Below, in pieces: positions 8,461 through 16,562 of a stretch of DNA of 64,000 nt (position 1 is its first letter; the number at the start of each line of letters is the position of its first letter). A program made the position numbers and the translations under genes. The DNA comes from Streptomyces narbonensis (GTDB lineage Bacteria > Actinomycetota > Actinomycetes > Streptomycetales > Streptomycetaceae), in assembly GCF_014649015.1 (NCBI RefSeq), contig NZ_BMSF01000009.1, positions 248,001-312,000 of the forward strand, given 5' to 3'. Below the pieces are notes generated by a model that saw only the letters and a list, made by a program, of their open reading frames with translations, ran no database searches and was not told the origin of the DNA.

Positions 8461-10017
8461 TCAGGAACGCACCACCCACGGGCCGGGCGGAGTCCGCAGC
8501 GGAACGTCCAGCTCGGTGAGTACACGAGCGAGCCCCCTCGCATGGGCGAGAGCCGGCGCACCCGCGTGGGCATCACTCTCGGTCCGGGCGTGCCCGTCCG
8601 GCTCCACCGCGCCTTCGCGAGAGGTGAGGGCCTCCACGGCGGCTTCGACCCGCCAGCAGGCGGCAGCCAGGCGAGCGTCGTGGCCGGCGTCCGGGTCGGC
8701 GGCGACGGCGACCAGTCCGCGTACCTCTCGGGCCGCTTCGTCGAGGAGCACGAGGACTCGGCGCGCCCGCTGCTTCCGCCCCCTGAAGGGGGTCAGAGGA
8801 TGCACCAGCGGAGCCAGCGAGAGCCGTACGCGCCCGAGGAGCGCCTCCAGCTCGGCAGCGTGCGGCGCCGGGTCGGCGGCCTCCTCGCCTGCAAGGCGAC
8901 GGACGGATGCCGAGGTGGCGGAGCGGACGCACAGGAGCGCTCGCTGGATCCACGCGTCGTTCGTCGTGTGCGTCCGGACGGGAAGGACAAGCGTCACGGC
9001 AAGTCCGGCGCAGGCGGCCCCGACGCCGGTCTCGGCGACGCGCAGGAGGAGCAGGGACCCGTCCAGGACGCCCAGGAGCCCGTAGAGCAGGCTGGCCATC
9101 ACGGTGACCGCCAGGATCATCCAGCTGTACGAGACGGCCGCGGTGTAGAAGATCCCGAACACGCACACGGCGACCAGCAGCGCCGTGACGACGGGCGCGC
9201 CTCCCAGCGGGATGGCGACGAGGAATCCGGCGGCGATGCCGGTGACGGTCCCGAGGACGCGGCGGAAGCCCCGGACGAGCGTCTCGCCGCGGGAGGCCGT
9301 GTTGACGAAGATCCACCAGACGGTGCCGACGGCCCAGTACCAGCGCTCCTCCGAGAGGAACTGTCCGATGACGAGGGCCGCCCCCGAGGCGACGGCGACC
9401 TGGACGGCCTGACGGGTGGTGGCCCGGCCGAGTCCCGCCCCCGGCAGAGGGGCGGGCGCCGTCGGCGGCGGAACGCGCCGCTCGATGGGCCACAGCGCGA
9501 AGCGCACGATCGCGGCGGCGCCCAACGCGACGCCGGTCGCCGCGTACAGCTCGGGGAGCTGGGCAGGAAGCGCGTGGAGGAACTGGGTCACGAAGAACTG
9601 CATGAAGGCGAAGATGCCCAGGGCGTGGCCACGCGGTCCCCAGCGGCGCGCGTACACACCGGCGAAGATCACGAGCAGCCAGGCCGTGTCGCGCGCGAGC
9701 GGCACGTCGTGCAGCAGGGTCGCGAGGGCGAGGACGGGGAAACCGACCGTCGGCAGCAGAGCGGTGGTGACGGCCTGACGGCGCACCGTGGAGTCACCCA
9801 CCGTGAAGAGGGCGAGCAGCGCGGCGAGACCGGCGGTGATGGACGCGACGAGGGACAGGCCGAGCAGCTCGGCCAGGGCGACCGCGAACGCGACGCCGAG
9901 GACGGCGCGGAGCGAGACCCTGAGCCGGACGCGCCCCGGATCCGGGGCCATGAAGTACTTCTGCAGCTTCTGCACGGCGGCCAATCCCGCCCCCCTTGTT
10001 CCTGTTCCTCGCCGCAC
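8461..10017 (-). CDS. FUSC family / aromatic-acid-exporter-like membrane protein
   Basis: A 518-residue integral membrane protein. Two blocks of hydrophobic helices (about residues 30-180 and 215-345) surround a charged linker, and a soluble C-terminal domain of about 170 residues follows. The second block contains SEERWYWAVGTVWWIFVNTASRGETLVRGFRRVLGT, characteristic of FUSC/YccC-type proteins linked to efflux of aromatic acids. GTG 10017 has AGGGGAG 6 nt upstream; TTG 9984, with AAGGGGG, is an equally good start. Twin CCATTGG palindromes lie about 160-210 bp upstream. Confidence 0.85.
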   Translation of the reverse strand: MRRGTGTRGAGLAAVQKLQKYFMAPDPGRVRLRVSLRAVLGVAFAVALAELLGLSLVASITAGLAALLALFTVGDSTVRRQAVTTALLPTVGFPVLALATLLHDVPLARDTAWLLVIFAGVYARRWGPRGHALGIFAFMQFFVTQFLHALPAQLPELYAATGVALGAAAIVRFALWPIERRVPPPTAPAPLPGAGLGRATTRQAVQVAVASGAALVIGQFLSEERWYWAVGTVWWIFVNTASRGETLVRGFRRVLGTVTGIAAGFLVAIPLGGAPVVTALLVAVCVFGIFYTAAVSYSWMILAVTVMASLLYGLLGVLDGSLLLLRVAETGVGAACAGLAVTLVLPVRTHTTNDAWIQRALLCVRSATSASVRRLAGEEAADPAPHAAELEALLGRVRLSLAPLVHPLTPFRGRKQRARRVLVLLDEAAREVRGLVAVAADPDAGHDARLAAACWRVEAAVEALTSREGAVEPDGHARTESDAHAGAPALAHARGLARVLTELDVPLRTPPGPWVVRS

Positions 10018-10357
10018 ATGAGGCTCCCCTGGGGTGGTGGGGGCTCGGACACGACGAAGGCACCGCGGGCCGGTCCGGCCTCGTCGCCGGACGGCGCTGC
10101 GCGGCGCCGAAAATATGTGATGGCTACAAGGATAGACCGAAGGGGGTACAGCGGCTCAACCGACGAGCGAAGGGCTGGGCCATTGGCCCAGCCATGCGGC
10201 GGTACGAGTGACCGGACGGAGCCATTGGCTCACGCGACCGGAGGCGGAGCCCGAACGGGTCCTTCGCGTTTCGGCCCGCCGCGCAGTCGCAGGGCGTCAG
10301 GCCCGACCGAGGGCCCGACGCCCAGATCGCCGCGTTACGTCTCCCGGAACCGGCGGC
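10018..10357. promoter_or_regulatory. Intergenic region with twin GCCATTGGC palindromes
   Basis: This 340-bp gap has no convincing gene. It has an AT-rich patch around 10110-10135 that could be the leftward FUSC promoter. Two inverted repeats share the core GCCATTGGC: GGCTGGGCCA-T-TGGCCCAGCC at 10173-10193 (perfect 10-bp arms) and GAGCCA-T-TGGCTC at 10219-10231 (6-bp arms). Their centres are 42 bp apart, about four helical turns, suggesting two operator sites on one DNA face. Confidence 0.65.
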
Positions 10358-11335
10358 TCAGACGGGCTGCCGTCCCGACATCAGGCCGACGGCCCGCGGT
10401 GCCGGGAAGGGGATCGAAGGGAGCCGCTCGACCCTCGTGCAGTAGGGCAGGCCGCTCAGTGGCTCGTCGGCCAGGAAGCGGGTCACCAGATCGGTGATCT
10501 CCGTCGGCCGTTCGAGGAAGAGCATGTGGTCGCTCTCCGCGACTTCCGCGAACCAGCCCGTGCCGCACGCCAGCGCCATGCGACGGCACTGCGCCGGGGT
10601 GGTGAAGGAGTCGTGCTCCCCCGTCACGGTCAGGGTCGGGGCCGGCACCGGCACGCTGGTGTCGAGCTCCGCGTGCTGGAGGAGACGCTGCGTGTTGGTG
10701 CTCACCTGAACCACCTCGGCCTCGGAGAGGGAGGCCAGGCGCCGCAGGAGGAAGCGGCGGACGCGCGCGCCGTTGGTGATCCCGTCGAGGCGCCCGGCGT
10801 TCATCATGATGTCGACCGCTGCGCGGGCGTACTCGTCCATCCTGCCGGCGTCCAGAAAGGTCAGCGCCCGGTGCATGGCCTGCCGGGAATGCTCGGGGAT
10901 GGCAGCCATCGTGCCGACCAGGACCATGCGCCTCACACGGGCGGGGTGGCGCTGGGCGATGCGGTACGCGATGGCGCTTCCGTAGGAGCCGCCCACCACG
11001 TCGACCTGGTCCAGACCGCTCTCGTCGAGCATGTGGCAGACGGCGTCCGCCAGTACGTCCACGCTCCGCCCCGGGGGCAGGGGGTCGGCGGCGCCCCAGC
11101 CGGGCGGGTCGACGGTGAAGACGTCCATGTTCGCCAGGAAGAGCTTCTCGCAGCGCCCCCAGGTCTCCTTGCTCTGGAAGGCGCCCCCGATGAGCAGCAG
11201 CGGGCCCATCCTCGGGGCGGCCGCCCGGACCAGACGCGACTCGCAGCGCAATCCGTCCCAGCGGTGGCGGCGTACCACTTCCGGCCGCTGTAAGGGCTGT
11301 GACCCGACGATGGAAGGCGGCGACGAGAGAGGCAT
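10358..11335 (-). CDS. Alpha/beta fold hydrolase
   Basis: A 325-residue hydrolase. The oxyanion region is PLLLIGGAFQSKETW, the nucleophile elbow is VVGGSYGSAIA (G-x-S-x-G), an acid follows near the LTVTGEHDSFTTP strand, and the catalytic His lies in AESDHMLFLERP. This order matches TAP/proline iminopeptidase-like and epoxide-hydrolase-like groups; the substrate is unknown. ATG 11335 follows AAAGGA by 9 nt. It is transcribed alone, upstream of the FUSC gene and separated from it by the palindrome region. Confidence 0.85.
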   Translation of the reverse strand: MPLSSPPSIVGSQPLQRPEVVRRHRWDGLRCESRLVRAAAPRMGPLLLIGGAFQSKETWGRCEKLFLANMDVFTVDPPGWGAADPLPPGRSVDVLADAVCHMLDESGLDQVDVVGGSYGSAIAYRIAQRHPARVRRMVLVGTMAAIPEHSRQAMHRALTFLDAGRMDEYARAAVDIMMNAGRLDGITNGARVRRFLLRRLASLSEAEVVQVSTNTQRLLQHAELDTSVPVPAPTLTVTGEHDSFTTPAQCRRMALACGTGWFAEVAESDHMLFLERPTEITDLVTRFLADEPLSGLPYCTRVERLPSIPFPAPRAVGLMSGRQPV

Positions 11336-11588
11336 GTGCGGGGGTCCTTTCCGGTGGGCGAAGGAACCGTGCGAAAGCGGGGCGATGAGCGATGTCTCCG
11401 CCCGGACCCGGCCGCTCAGCCGCCCGAGGCTTCCCGTTGGCACCTTTTGTCCTGCTCTCAGGGCTCAACGAGTGTCGGCGTCCAAGGGCACGCCGCACCT
11501 CGCCGGCCCCTCGAACGCCGACGGGAGCCGTCCGGCCCACGTGGTTGCGCGTGGCCGTACGGCTCCCGGGCTCCCCGGCTCCTTGTCG

Positions 11589-12173
11589 TCACTTCGGCAT
11601 CAGGACGGTGTCGACGATGTGGACGGTGGCGTTGGAGGTCTGGACATCGCCACAGACGATCTTGGCGGTGTCGTTGACGACGAATGCGTCTCCGGATCCG
11701 TCGGTCGTGACCGTGCCGCCCTGGAGCGTCTCGAACGAGCCGCCGGCGAGATCCGCCTTGTCGACCTCCTCCCCCACCACGTGGTAGGTGAGGATCTTGG
11801 TGAGGGCGGCCTTGTCGGCGAGGACCTTGTCCAGGTCGGCCTTCGGGATCTTCGCGAAGGCGGCGTTCGTCGGGGCGAACACGGTGATGTCCTCGGCGTT
11901 GTTCAAGGTGTCGACCAGGCCGGCCTTCTGGACCGCCGTGACGAGCGTGGACAGCTCCGGGTTGTTCGACGCGGCGGTCGCCACCGGGTCGTCAGCCATG
12001 CCGTCGATGCTGCCCTCGCCCTCGGCGGGCACCGCGGCACACCCCGGGCCGAACGGCCCGTCCGTTTGGGCGGCGAACGCCTGCGGAGCGAGTACGCCCA
12101 GCGAGACCGGGAGCGCGACGGCGGCGGCAGCGGCAGCGGCCGCGATGCGGCGCATGAGATGCGAGGTGTTCAT
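11589..12173 (-). CDS. Secreted fasciclin (FAS1) domain protein
   Basis: A 194-residue protein with a signal peptide (MRRIAAAAAAAAVALPVSLGVLAPQAFA) and one FAS1 domain. The H1 box reads DITVFAPTNAAFAKIP and the H2 box TVHIVDTVLMPK, with YHVVGE between. FAS1 domains mediate adhesion or matrix contact, so this is likely an exported, possibly wall-associated protein. GGAGGAGGAAG precedes ATG 12173. Two cysteines (near GPGCAAV and KIVCGDV) could form a disulfide. Confidence 0.93.
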   Translation of the reverse strand: MNTSHLMRRIAAAAAAAAVALPVSLGVLAPQAFAAQTDGPFGPGCAAVPAEGEGSIDGMADDPVATAASNNPELSTLVTAVQKAGLVDTLNNAEDITVFAPTNAAFAKIPKADLDKVLADKAALTKILTYHVVGEEVDKADLAGGSFETLQGGTVTTDGSGDAFVVNDTAKIVCGDVQTSNATVHIVDTVLMPK

Positions 12174-12342
12174 GATGCTTCCTCCTCCTGGGTCCGGACC
12201 CGGGGCGGGCTCGGCCATGGTTTGGGACGAATTCCTCACGGGGTATTCGGCGCGGCACCCCTCTCCGGATGAGGCGGAGGCAAAACGAGGAACGGCGGGC
12301 CCCGAGGGGTGGCGACCTGCCGGGGCATCCGGCGCCTTCCGG

Positions 12343-13497
12343 TCAGACGGCCGGGGGAACGACCGGCTGCGACTGGGTGGCGCAGTGGATGCCGCCACCG
12401 CCGCTCGCGATGGTGTCGATGTTCAGCTGGATGACGTTCCGGCCGGGGTAGGCGGCCTGCAGGATTGCGTAGGCCGTGCCGTCGGCGACGGTGTCGCCGA
12501 ACTGGGGCACGAGAACGGCGCCGTTGACCGTGTAGTAGTTGGTGTAGCTGGACAGGAAGCTGCTGTCGGGGCCGACGCGGACGCGCATCCGGTCGCGGTC
12601 CGGTCCGGGGAGTTCGGTGAGGGTCAGCGAACGGCCCTGGGCGTCGGTCGCGCTCTGCAGGATCTTCTTGGTCTCGTCGTAGACGGCGACCCATTTGGCG
12701 GCCGTGCGGGGTCCGGGCTGGTCGAGGATGACGTGTCCGGGTGCGACGAAGCGGGCCAGGCAGTCGATGTGGCAGTCGGTGATGTCCTGGCCTGCGAGTC
12801 CGGGCACCCAGATCACCTTGTCGACGCCGAGCGCCGACTTCATCGCCTGCTCGACCTGGTCCTGGGTCATGCCCGGGTTGCGGTTGCCGTTGACCAGGGA
12901 GCTGACGGTGGCGAGCAGGGTTCCCTGGCCGTCGGCCTCCAGCGAGCCGCCCTCCCCGACGAATCCCGCCTGCACGCGCTGGACGCCGTACTGGCCGAGC
13001 AGGGTCGCGGCCGCGACCGCGTCGTTGGCATGGGTCTGCTTGTTGCCCCAGCCGTTGAAGTTGGTGTCCACACCCGCGAGGGCGCCGGGGGCGACGACGA
13101 AGGTCGGGCCGAAGTCCCGTATCCACAGGTCGTCGTTGGGGATCTCCACGACGTCGATGCCGTAGTAGGCACCGCTCCCGCACTCGTAGCGGGCGTCGGC
13201 GGCCTGGCCGGGGCGGGCCAGCATCACCACCGGCTCGTAGCGCGATATCGCGTGGGCGACGTTGGCGATGTCCCGGCGTACCGCACCGAGGGAGCTCGGC
13301 CAGACCGCGGACAGGGCGGGCCAGGCCATGAAGGTGCGTACATGGCGGTCGGTCTCGGCGGGCATCCGCAACGTGGCGCCCGTGGGGCCGGTGGCGGCGC
13401 GGGCTGCCGTGGGCAGTACCGGTCCGAGGGCCGCGAGCGGCAGTGCTGCCGCACCGAGCCGGAGCAGTCGGCGCCGAGACGTCACGGGCGTGTCCAT
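12343..13497 (-). CDS. Tat-exported agmatine deiminase-family protein
   Basis: A 384-residue protein with a twin-arginine signal (TSRRRLLRLGAAALPLAAL, then an Ala-x-Ala site) followed by a full peptidyl-arginine/agmatine deiminase fold. Family motifs are NDDLWIRDFGPTF (guanidinium-binding Asp and Arg), GEGGSLEADGQG, CHIDCLARF and the catalytic GGGGIHCATQSQP with its cysteine. Agmatine deiminases normally work in the cytoplasm (agmatine to N-carbamoylputrescine), so export suggests action on an extracellular guanidine compound or peptidyl-arginine. ATG 13497 follows GGAG. The promoter at 13535-13563 contains a palindrome. Confidence 0.9.
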   Translation of the reverse strand: MDTPVTSRRRLLRLGAAALPLAALGPVLPTAARAATGPTGATLRMPAETDRHVRTFMAWPALSAVWPSSLGAVRRDIANVAHAISRYEPVVMLARPGQAADARYECGSGAYYGIDVVEIPNDDLWIRDFGPTFVVAPGALAGVDTNFNGWGNKQTHANDAVAAATLLGQYGVQRVQAGFVGEGGSLEADGQGTLLATVSSLVNGNRNPGMTQDQVEQAMKSALGVDKVIWVPGLAGQDITDCHIDCLARFVAPGHVILDQPGPRTAAKWVAVYDETKKILQSATDAQGRSLTLTELPGPDRDRMRVRVGPDSSFLSSYTNYYTVNGAVLVPQFGDTVADGTAYAILQAAYPGRNVIQLNIDTIASGGGGIHCATQSQPVVPPAV

Positions 13498-13534
13498 GGG
13501 GCTCCTACCTGGGGAGGGGGCTGGTGGTTCACGC

Positions 13535-13563
13535 ATGCTGTCGCAGACTGAAAATTCAGTCAA
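13535..13563 (-). promoter_or_regulatory. Promoter and overlapping palindrome for deiminase gene
   Basis: On the minus strand, TTGACT (13563-13558), a 17-bp spacer and CAGCAT (13540-13535) form a good sigma-70-type promoter. A perfect inverted repeat with 7-bp arms, GACTGAA-AA-TTCAGTC at 13546-13561, covers the -35 edge and spacer, the usual place for a repressor site. The cognate regulator is not adjacent. Confidence 0.65.
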
Positions 13564-13701
13564 TGATCACTTCAGGACCATGCGGAGTGAGGCGCGGAGG
13601 CCGGTCGCCGTGGACGGCGAATCGCGCGCCCGAGTGGTCCGTGTTCCGCTTGTCCCGGTATGACCTTTAGGGCGGACAGCCCTGTGCGAGAGGAAGAGCG
13701 G

Positions 13702-14874
13702 ATGACCGAGGAGGCGAAAGCCACCCGTGAGCGCAACGGGTACGCACCGGGCACCGACGGCAAGCGCGAGGTTGATCTGCGGCGCGTCGGAATCGATCCG
13801 GACTTCTGGTATCCGGTCGCCCGGTCGGCGCACCTGCGCAGGAACAAGGTCCGCGCGGCTTCCTTCGCGGGGCAGCGCATCGCGCTCTACCGGAGCGCCG
13901 GCGGCACCGCGTACGCCCTGGAGGACCGCTGCGCCCACCGGCAGGTGCCGCTGAGCCTGGGGGTGGTGGACGGCGAGTCGCTCCGCTGCTGCTACCACGC
14001 GTGGGCCTACCGCGGGAACGGGCGCATCTCGCAGATCCCCTACCTCCCCAAGGGGGCCGAACGGCCGCCGCGAGGGGTGCGCTCCTATCCCGTCCGCGAG
14101 CGCTACGGCCTGGTCTTCGTCTTCCCCGGCGACCCCGCCAGAGCGGAGGACGCGCCCTTGCCCGTGCTCCCCGAAGCGGACTCGGCCCGGCACCGGACCA
14201 TGATGTTCTCGCGCACCGTGCGCTGCCACTACTCGTTCCTGCACGAGAACCTGCTCGACATGAACCACCAGTTCCTGCACCGGGGCGTCCTGGGCCGGAT
14301 CCAGCCGAAGCTGCTGGGTTACGACGCGGGTCCGCGCTCGGTGGAGGCCAGGTACCTCTTCGTCCCCTCCGGCGGCAGGAAGGACCGGGGCGCGGGGCTG
14401 CTCTCCGCCGAGGGCGTGGGCGGCGCCTCGACGCCCGACGTCGTCACCATCCGCACCGAGTACCCGTACCAGACCCTGCAGACGGTGCCCGAGTCGTCCG
14501 ACGCGGCGGCCTTCTCCCTGTGGGCCGCCTATGTGCCGGAGGACGTCGAGCAGCGCGTCAGCCGCGTCTTCGGACTGCTCATGATCGCGAAGCCGCCGGT
14601 CCCCGGCGCCCTCCACCTGGCCTGGCCGCTGATCCGGCGCTTCACCGAGCGCGTCTTCGCCCAGGACAGGATGGCGGTCGAGGCCGAGCAGAGGGCCTGG
14701 GACGAACAGGGGGCGGACTGGAACCAGGAGGTCTTCCCGCTGATCCTCGACGTACGGAAGGTGCTGCGCGCGAACGGCACCTCCCTCCGGCCCTCACCCG
14801 CGTCCGACGACTGCCCGGACGCGGACGCGTGCCAGGCATCGCCGGCCAGACGGGAATTTGACGACACGCCTTAG
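13702..14874 (+). CDS. Rieske 2Fe-2S non-haem iron oxygenase
   Basis: A 390-residue Rieske-type oxygenase subunit. The Rieske cluster ligands are C77-A-H79 and C96-C-Y-H99 (CAHRQVPLSLG...CCYHAWAY). The mononuclear iron region is ENLLDMNHQFLHRG, which carries the His pair and precedes a long catalytic domain. It would need ferredoxin/reductase partners, and none is adjacent. ATG 13702 follows GAGAGGAAG. The stop TAG at 14872-14874 is formed by the target TA plus the first G of the MITE-like element, so the C-terminal end may have been altered by insertion. Confidence 0.9.
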   Translation: MTEEAKATRERNGYAPGTDGKREVDLRRVGIDPDFWYPVARSAHLRRNKVRAASFAGQRIALYRSAGGTAYALEDRCAHRQVPLSLGVVDGESLRCCYHAWAYRGNGRISQIPYLPKGAERPPRGVRSYPVRERYGLVFVFPGDPARAEDAPLPVLPEADSARHRTMMFSRTVRCHYSFLHENLLDMNHQFLHRGVLGRIQPKLLGYDAGPRSVEARYLFVPSGGRKDRGAGLLSAEGVGGASTPDVVTIRTEYPYQTLQTVPESSDAAAFSLWAAYVPEDVEQRVSRVFGLLMIAKPPVPGALHLAWPLIRRFTERVFAQDRMAVEAEQRAWDEQGADWNQEVFPLILDVRKVLRANGTSLRPSPASDDCPDADACQASPARREFDDTP

Positions 14875-15037
14875 GGGGTGTCTTGTCGATCAGGCCGGAT
14901 CAAGGAGCGGTGTCCGGTGCGGTGCATCGCAAGGCGCCGGAGCGACTTGATAGCGGAGCTATTCAGGCGTTTCGGCAACGCGGCGAGGTGCCGTGCCGGA
15001 CGCCGCGAGCCCGGCATGATCGACAAGACACCCCCTA
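14872..15037. mobile_element. MITE-like element with perfect 21-bp terminal inverted repeats
   Basis: The arms at 14872-14892 and 15017-15037 are perfect inverted repeats over 21 bp, reading TAGGGGGTGTCTTGTC... and its complement. If the outer TA on each side is a 2-bp target duplication, the element proper is 14874-15035 (162 bp, GGGGGTGTC...GACACCCCC). It has no coding capacity, so it fits a non-autonomous element mobilised by an IS630- or IS5-like transposase elsewhere. It lies exactly between convergent genes, and both of their TAG stops are made at its ends. Its palindromic ends could also act as a transcription terminator. Confidence 0.85.
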
Positions 15038-15697
15038 GCCGCGCGTGGCCCAGCGGAGGGCTCCTGCGAGGTGGGTTCGGAAGGCGGGGGAAGCGTACGA
15101 CTCCGACGTGTGCCCCAGGGCCGTGAAGAAGAATCTGCCCCCGGTCTTGTCGTGGCACCAGGAGAGCGGATGGTCCGCGCCGTGCGTGCCGCCGGTGTAC
15201 GTGGACTCGTCGGCGCGCAGCAGGACATGGACGCCCGCGTCGCGCGGGGGCGACGTGAAGTCGTACCACTCGTCGGTCCAGGGCCACCTCTCCGGCAGGT
15301 GCGCGGTCGCCGGGTGCGTGGTGTCCTCCACCTGGACCCGGCCGGGCTGCAGGGGAGGATGGCCCGCGAAGCGGGTGCCGAGCAGTTCGCCGTAGAACGG
15401 CCAGTCCGGCTCGGCGTTGGCGGCGGCATGGACGGCGAGGAGGGCGCCGCCCCGCCGTACGTACGCCTCCAGGGCCGTCCGGCCCGGCGCGGTGAGGACC
15501 GTCCCGGTGGTGGACAGGAGGACCACCGCGGCGCACCGTCCGAGCAGCTCGTCCGTGAAGGCCTCGGGGTCGTCCGTCGCCTCCGCCTCGAAGCCGCTCT
15601 CCCGGGCCAGCTCGACGAGGGCGTGCGCACCCGCGGGGATCGAGTCGTGGCGATAGCCGGCGGTCCGGGTGTACACGAGGACGTCTGCGGGCGGCAC
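15035..15697 (-). CDS. ThuA domain-containing protein
   Basis: A 220-residue protein with the class I glutamine-amidotransferase-like fold of ThuA. Motifs are DVLVYTRTAGYRHDSIPAG, VVLLSTTGTVL, RRGGALLAVHAAAN and GGRFFFTALGHTSESY. ThuA relatives act in metabolism of trehalose and other sugars (3-keto sugar routes). GTG 15697 follows AAGGAG by 6 nt. A LacI-type palindrome sits 17-28 bp upstream of the start. The TAG stop lies inside the end of the MITE-like element, so the final residues may not be ancestral. Confidence 0.88.
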   Translation of the reverse strand: MPPADVLVYTRTAGYRHDSIPAGAHALVELARESGFEAEATDDPEAFTDELLGRCAAVVLLSTTGTVLTAPGRTALEAYVRRGGALLAVHAAANAEPDWPFYGELLGTRFAGHPPLQPGRVQVEDTTHPATAHLPERWPWTDEWYDFTSPPRDAGVHVLLRADESTYTGGTHGADHPLSWCHDKTGGRFFFTALGHTSESYASPAFRTHLAGALRWATRG

Positions 15698-15713
15698 GAG
15701 GCTCCTTCATGCG

Positions 15714-15725
15714 GAAAGCGCTTTC
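15714..15725. promoter_or_regulatory. LacI-family-type operator upstream of ThuA
   Basis: The perfect 12-bp palindrome GAAAGCGCTTTC has the central CG and arms typical of operators for LacI/GalR sugar regulators. It lies between a probable -10 (TTAATG on the minus strand) and the ThuA ribosome binding site, a repressing position. No LacI gene lies within the window. Confidence 0.65.
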
Positions 15726-15819
15726 TGCCCGACATTAACGACCGGCTCGCGCCGCCGCAAGACGCCGACCTGCCGGTCGCCACGTTTCGCCTGCGAGTGC
15801 GCCTCGACGCCTGTCCACC

Positions 15820-16443
15820 TCAGGCGTGACCGGTCAGGTCGTGACCGGTCAGGTCGTGACCCGTGACCGCCCGGGCGTAGGCGTGCAGGGCCGCGATCAC
15901 TTCGGTACGGGAGCGGCGGCCGGCGAGGACCTCCATCTGGTAGCCGTCCTCCATGGCGACGAAGCTGGCGGCGAGCAGCCGGGGCGGGTCCTGCAGCGTG
16001 AAGTGCCCCTGCGCCTGTCCCAGGACGAGGATGCCCGAGTACACGGCGATCTGACGTTCCGTCAGTGCGCTGTCGAGGGCCGCGGCCTTGGCGTCACGCA
16101 GGCAGCGGGGCCAGTACTCGAAGAGGAGCCGGGTCAGCGTGTCGTCCGGCCCGCCGGCGACCCCCTTGTCGATGCAGGCTTCGAGTTGCCGGCGCGCGTC
16201 GGTGAACCGGTTCGCGGCCTGTTCGCGCTCCTGGCTGTAGCGCTCGATGGCCTGCTGGTAGGTCGCGTGGACCAGCGCGTCCAGGTCGCCGTAGTAGAGC
16301 ACCGCGGCGGGGGTGACCCCCGCCTCCTCCGCGACGTCGCGCAGACGCAGGCCCTCCAGCCCGCGCGCGACCAGGGCGCGCTCCACCGCCTTGCCGAGCT
16401 CGGCCCGGCGGGCCTCCTTGTTGCTGCCCTTCCTCACGGCCAC
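15820..16443 (-). CDS. TetR-family transcriptional regulator
   Basis: A 207-residue regulator. Its N-terminal HTH reads ALVARGLEGLRLRDVAEEAGVTPAAVLYYGDLDALVHATY, which is canonical TetR. The C terminus ends in a triple TGHDL/TGHDL/TGHA repeat encoded by a 15-bp DNA repeat (GTGACCGGTCAGGTC at 15826-15855), a likely slippage product. The start is GTG 16443. It diverges from the APC permease/nitrilase operon and probably controls it through the TTAAA...TTTAA site in the spacer. Confidence 0.9.
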   Translation of the reverse strand: MAVRKGSNKEARRAELGKAVERALVARGLEGLRLRDVAEEAGVTPAAVLYYGDLDALVHATYQQAIERYSQEREQAANRFTDARRQLEACIDKGVAGGPDDTLTRLLFEYWPRCLRDAKAAALDSALTERQIAVYSGILVLGQAQGHFTLQDPPRLLAASFVAMEDGYQMEVLAGRRSRTEVIAALHAYARAVTGHDLTGHDLTGHA

Positions 16444-16497
16444 GCCGTTCCCCTCACCGTTCCACTACGACTGAATTTAACGATAGCCCTCCAACCC

Positions 16498-16536
16498 TTG
16501 ACCTGCCAGCAACCCAGGTCTTAAATCTGCGTTTAA
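16498..16536 (+). promoter_or_regulatory. Promoter/operator of permease-nitrilase operon
   Basis: TTGACC at 16498-16503, a 17-bp spacer and TTAAAT at 16521-16526 form a strong promoter by Streptomyces standards. An inverted repeat TTAAA-N6-TTTAA at 16521-16536 overlaps the -10 and start region, and a further TTTAAC lies near 16476. The divergent TetR protein is the natural candidate to bind here. Confidence 0.7.
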
Positions 16537-16562
16537 CAAACCTGTGGCCCTACGGAGGCACC

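Noticed and set aside
12343..13497. Cytoplasmic polyamine-pathway agmatine deiminase
   Set aside because: The Tat signal peptide argues for export, and no partner N-carbamoylputrescine amidase gene is adjacent; the nitrilase at 18088 is in a separate operon.
14874..15035. Small RNA gene or plain terminator
   Set aside because: Perfect 21-bp ends flanked by TA on both sides fit a transposable element better, although a terminator role as a side effect remains possible.
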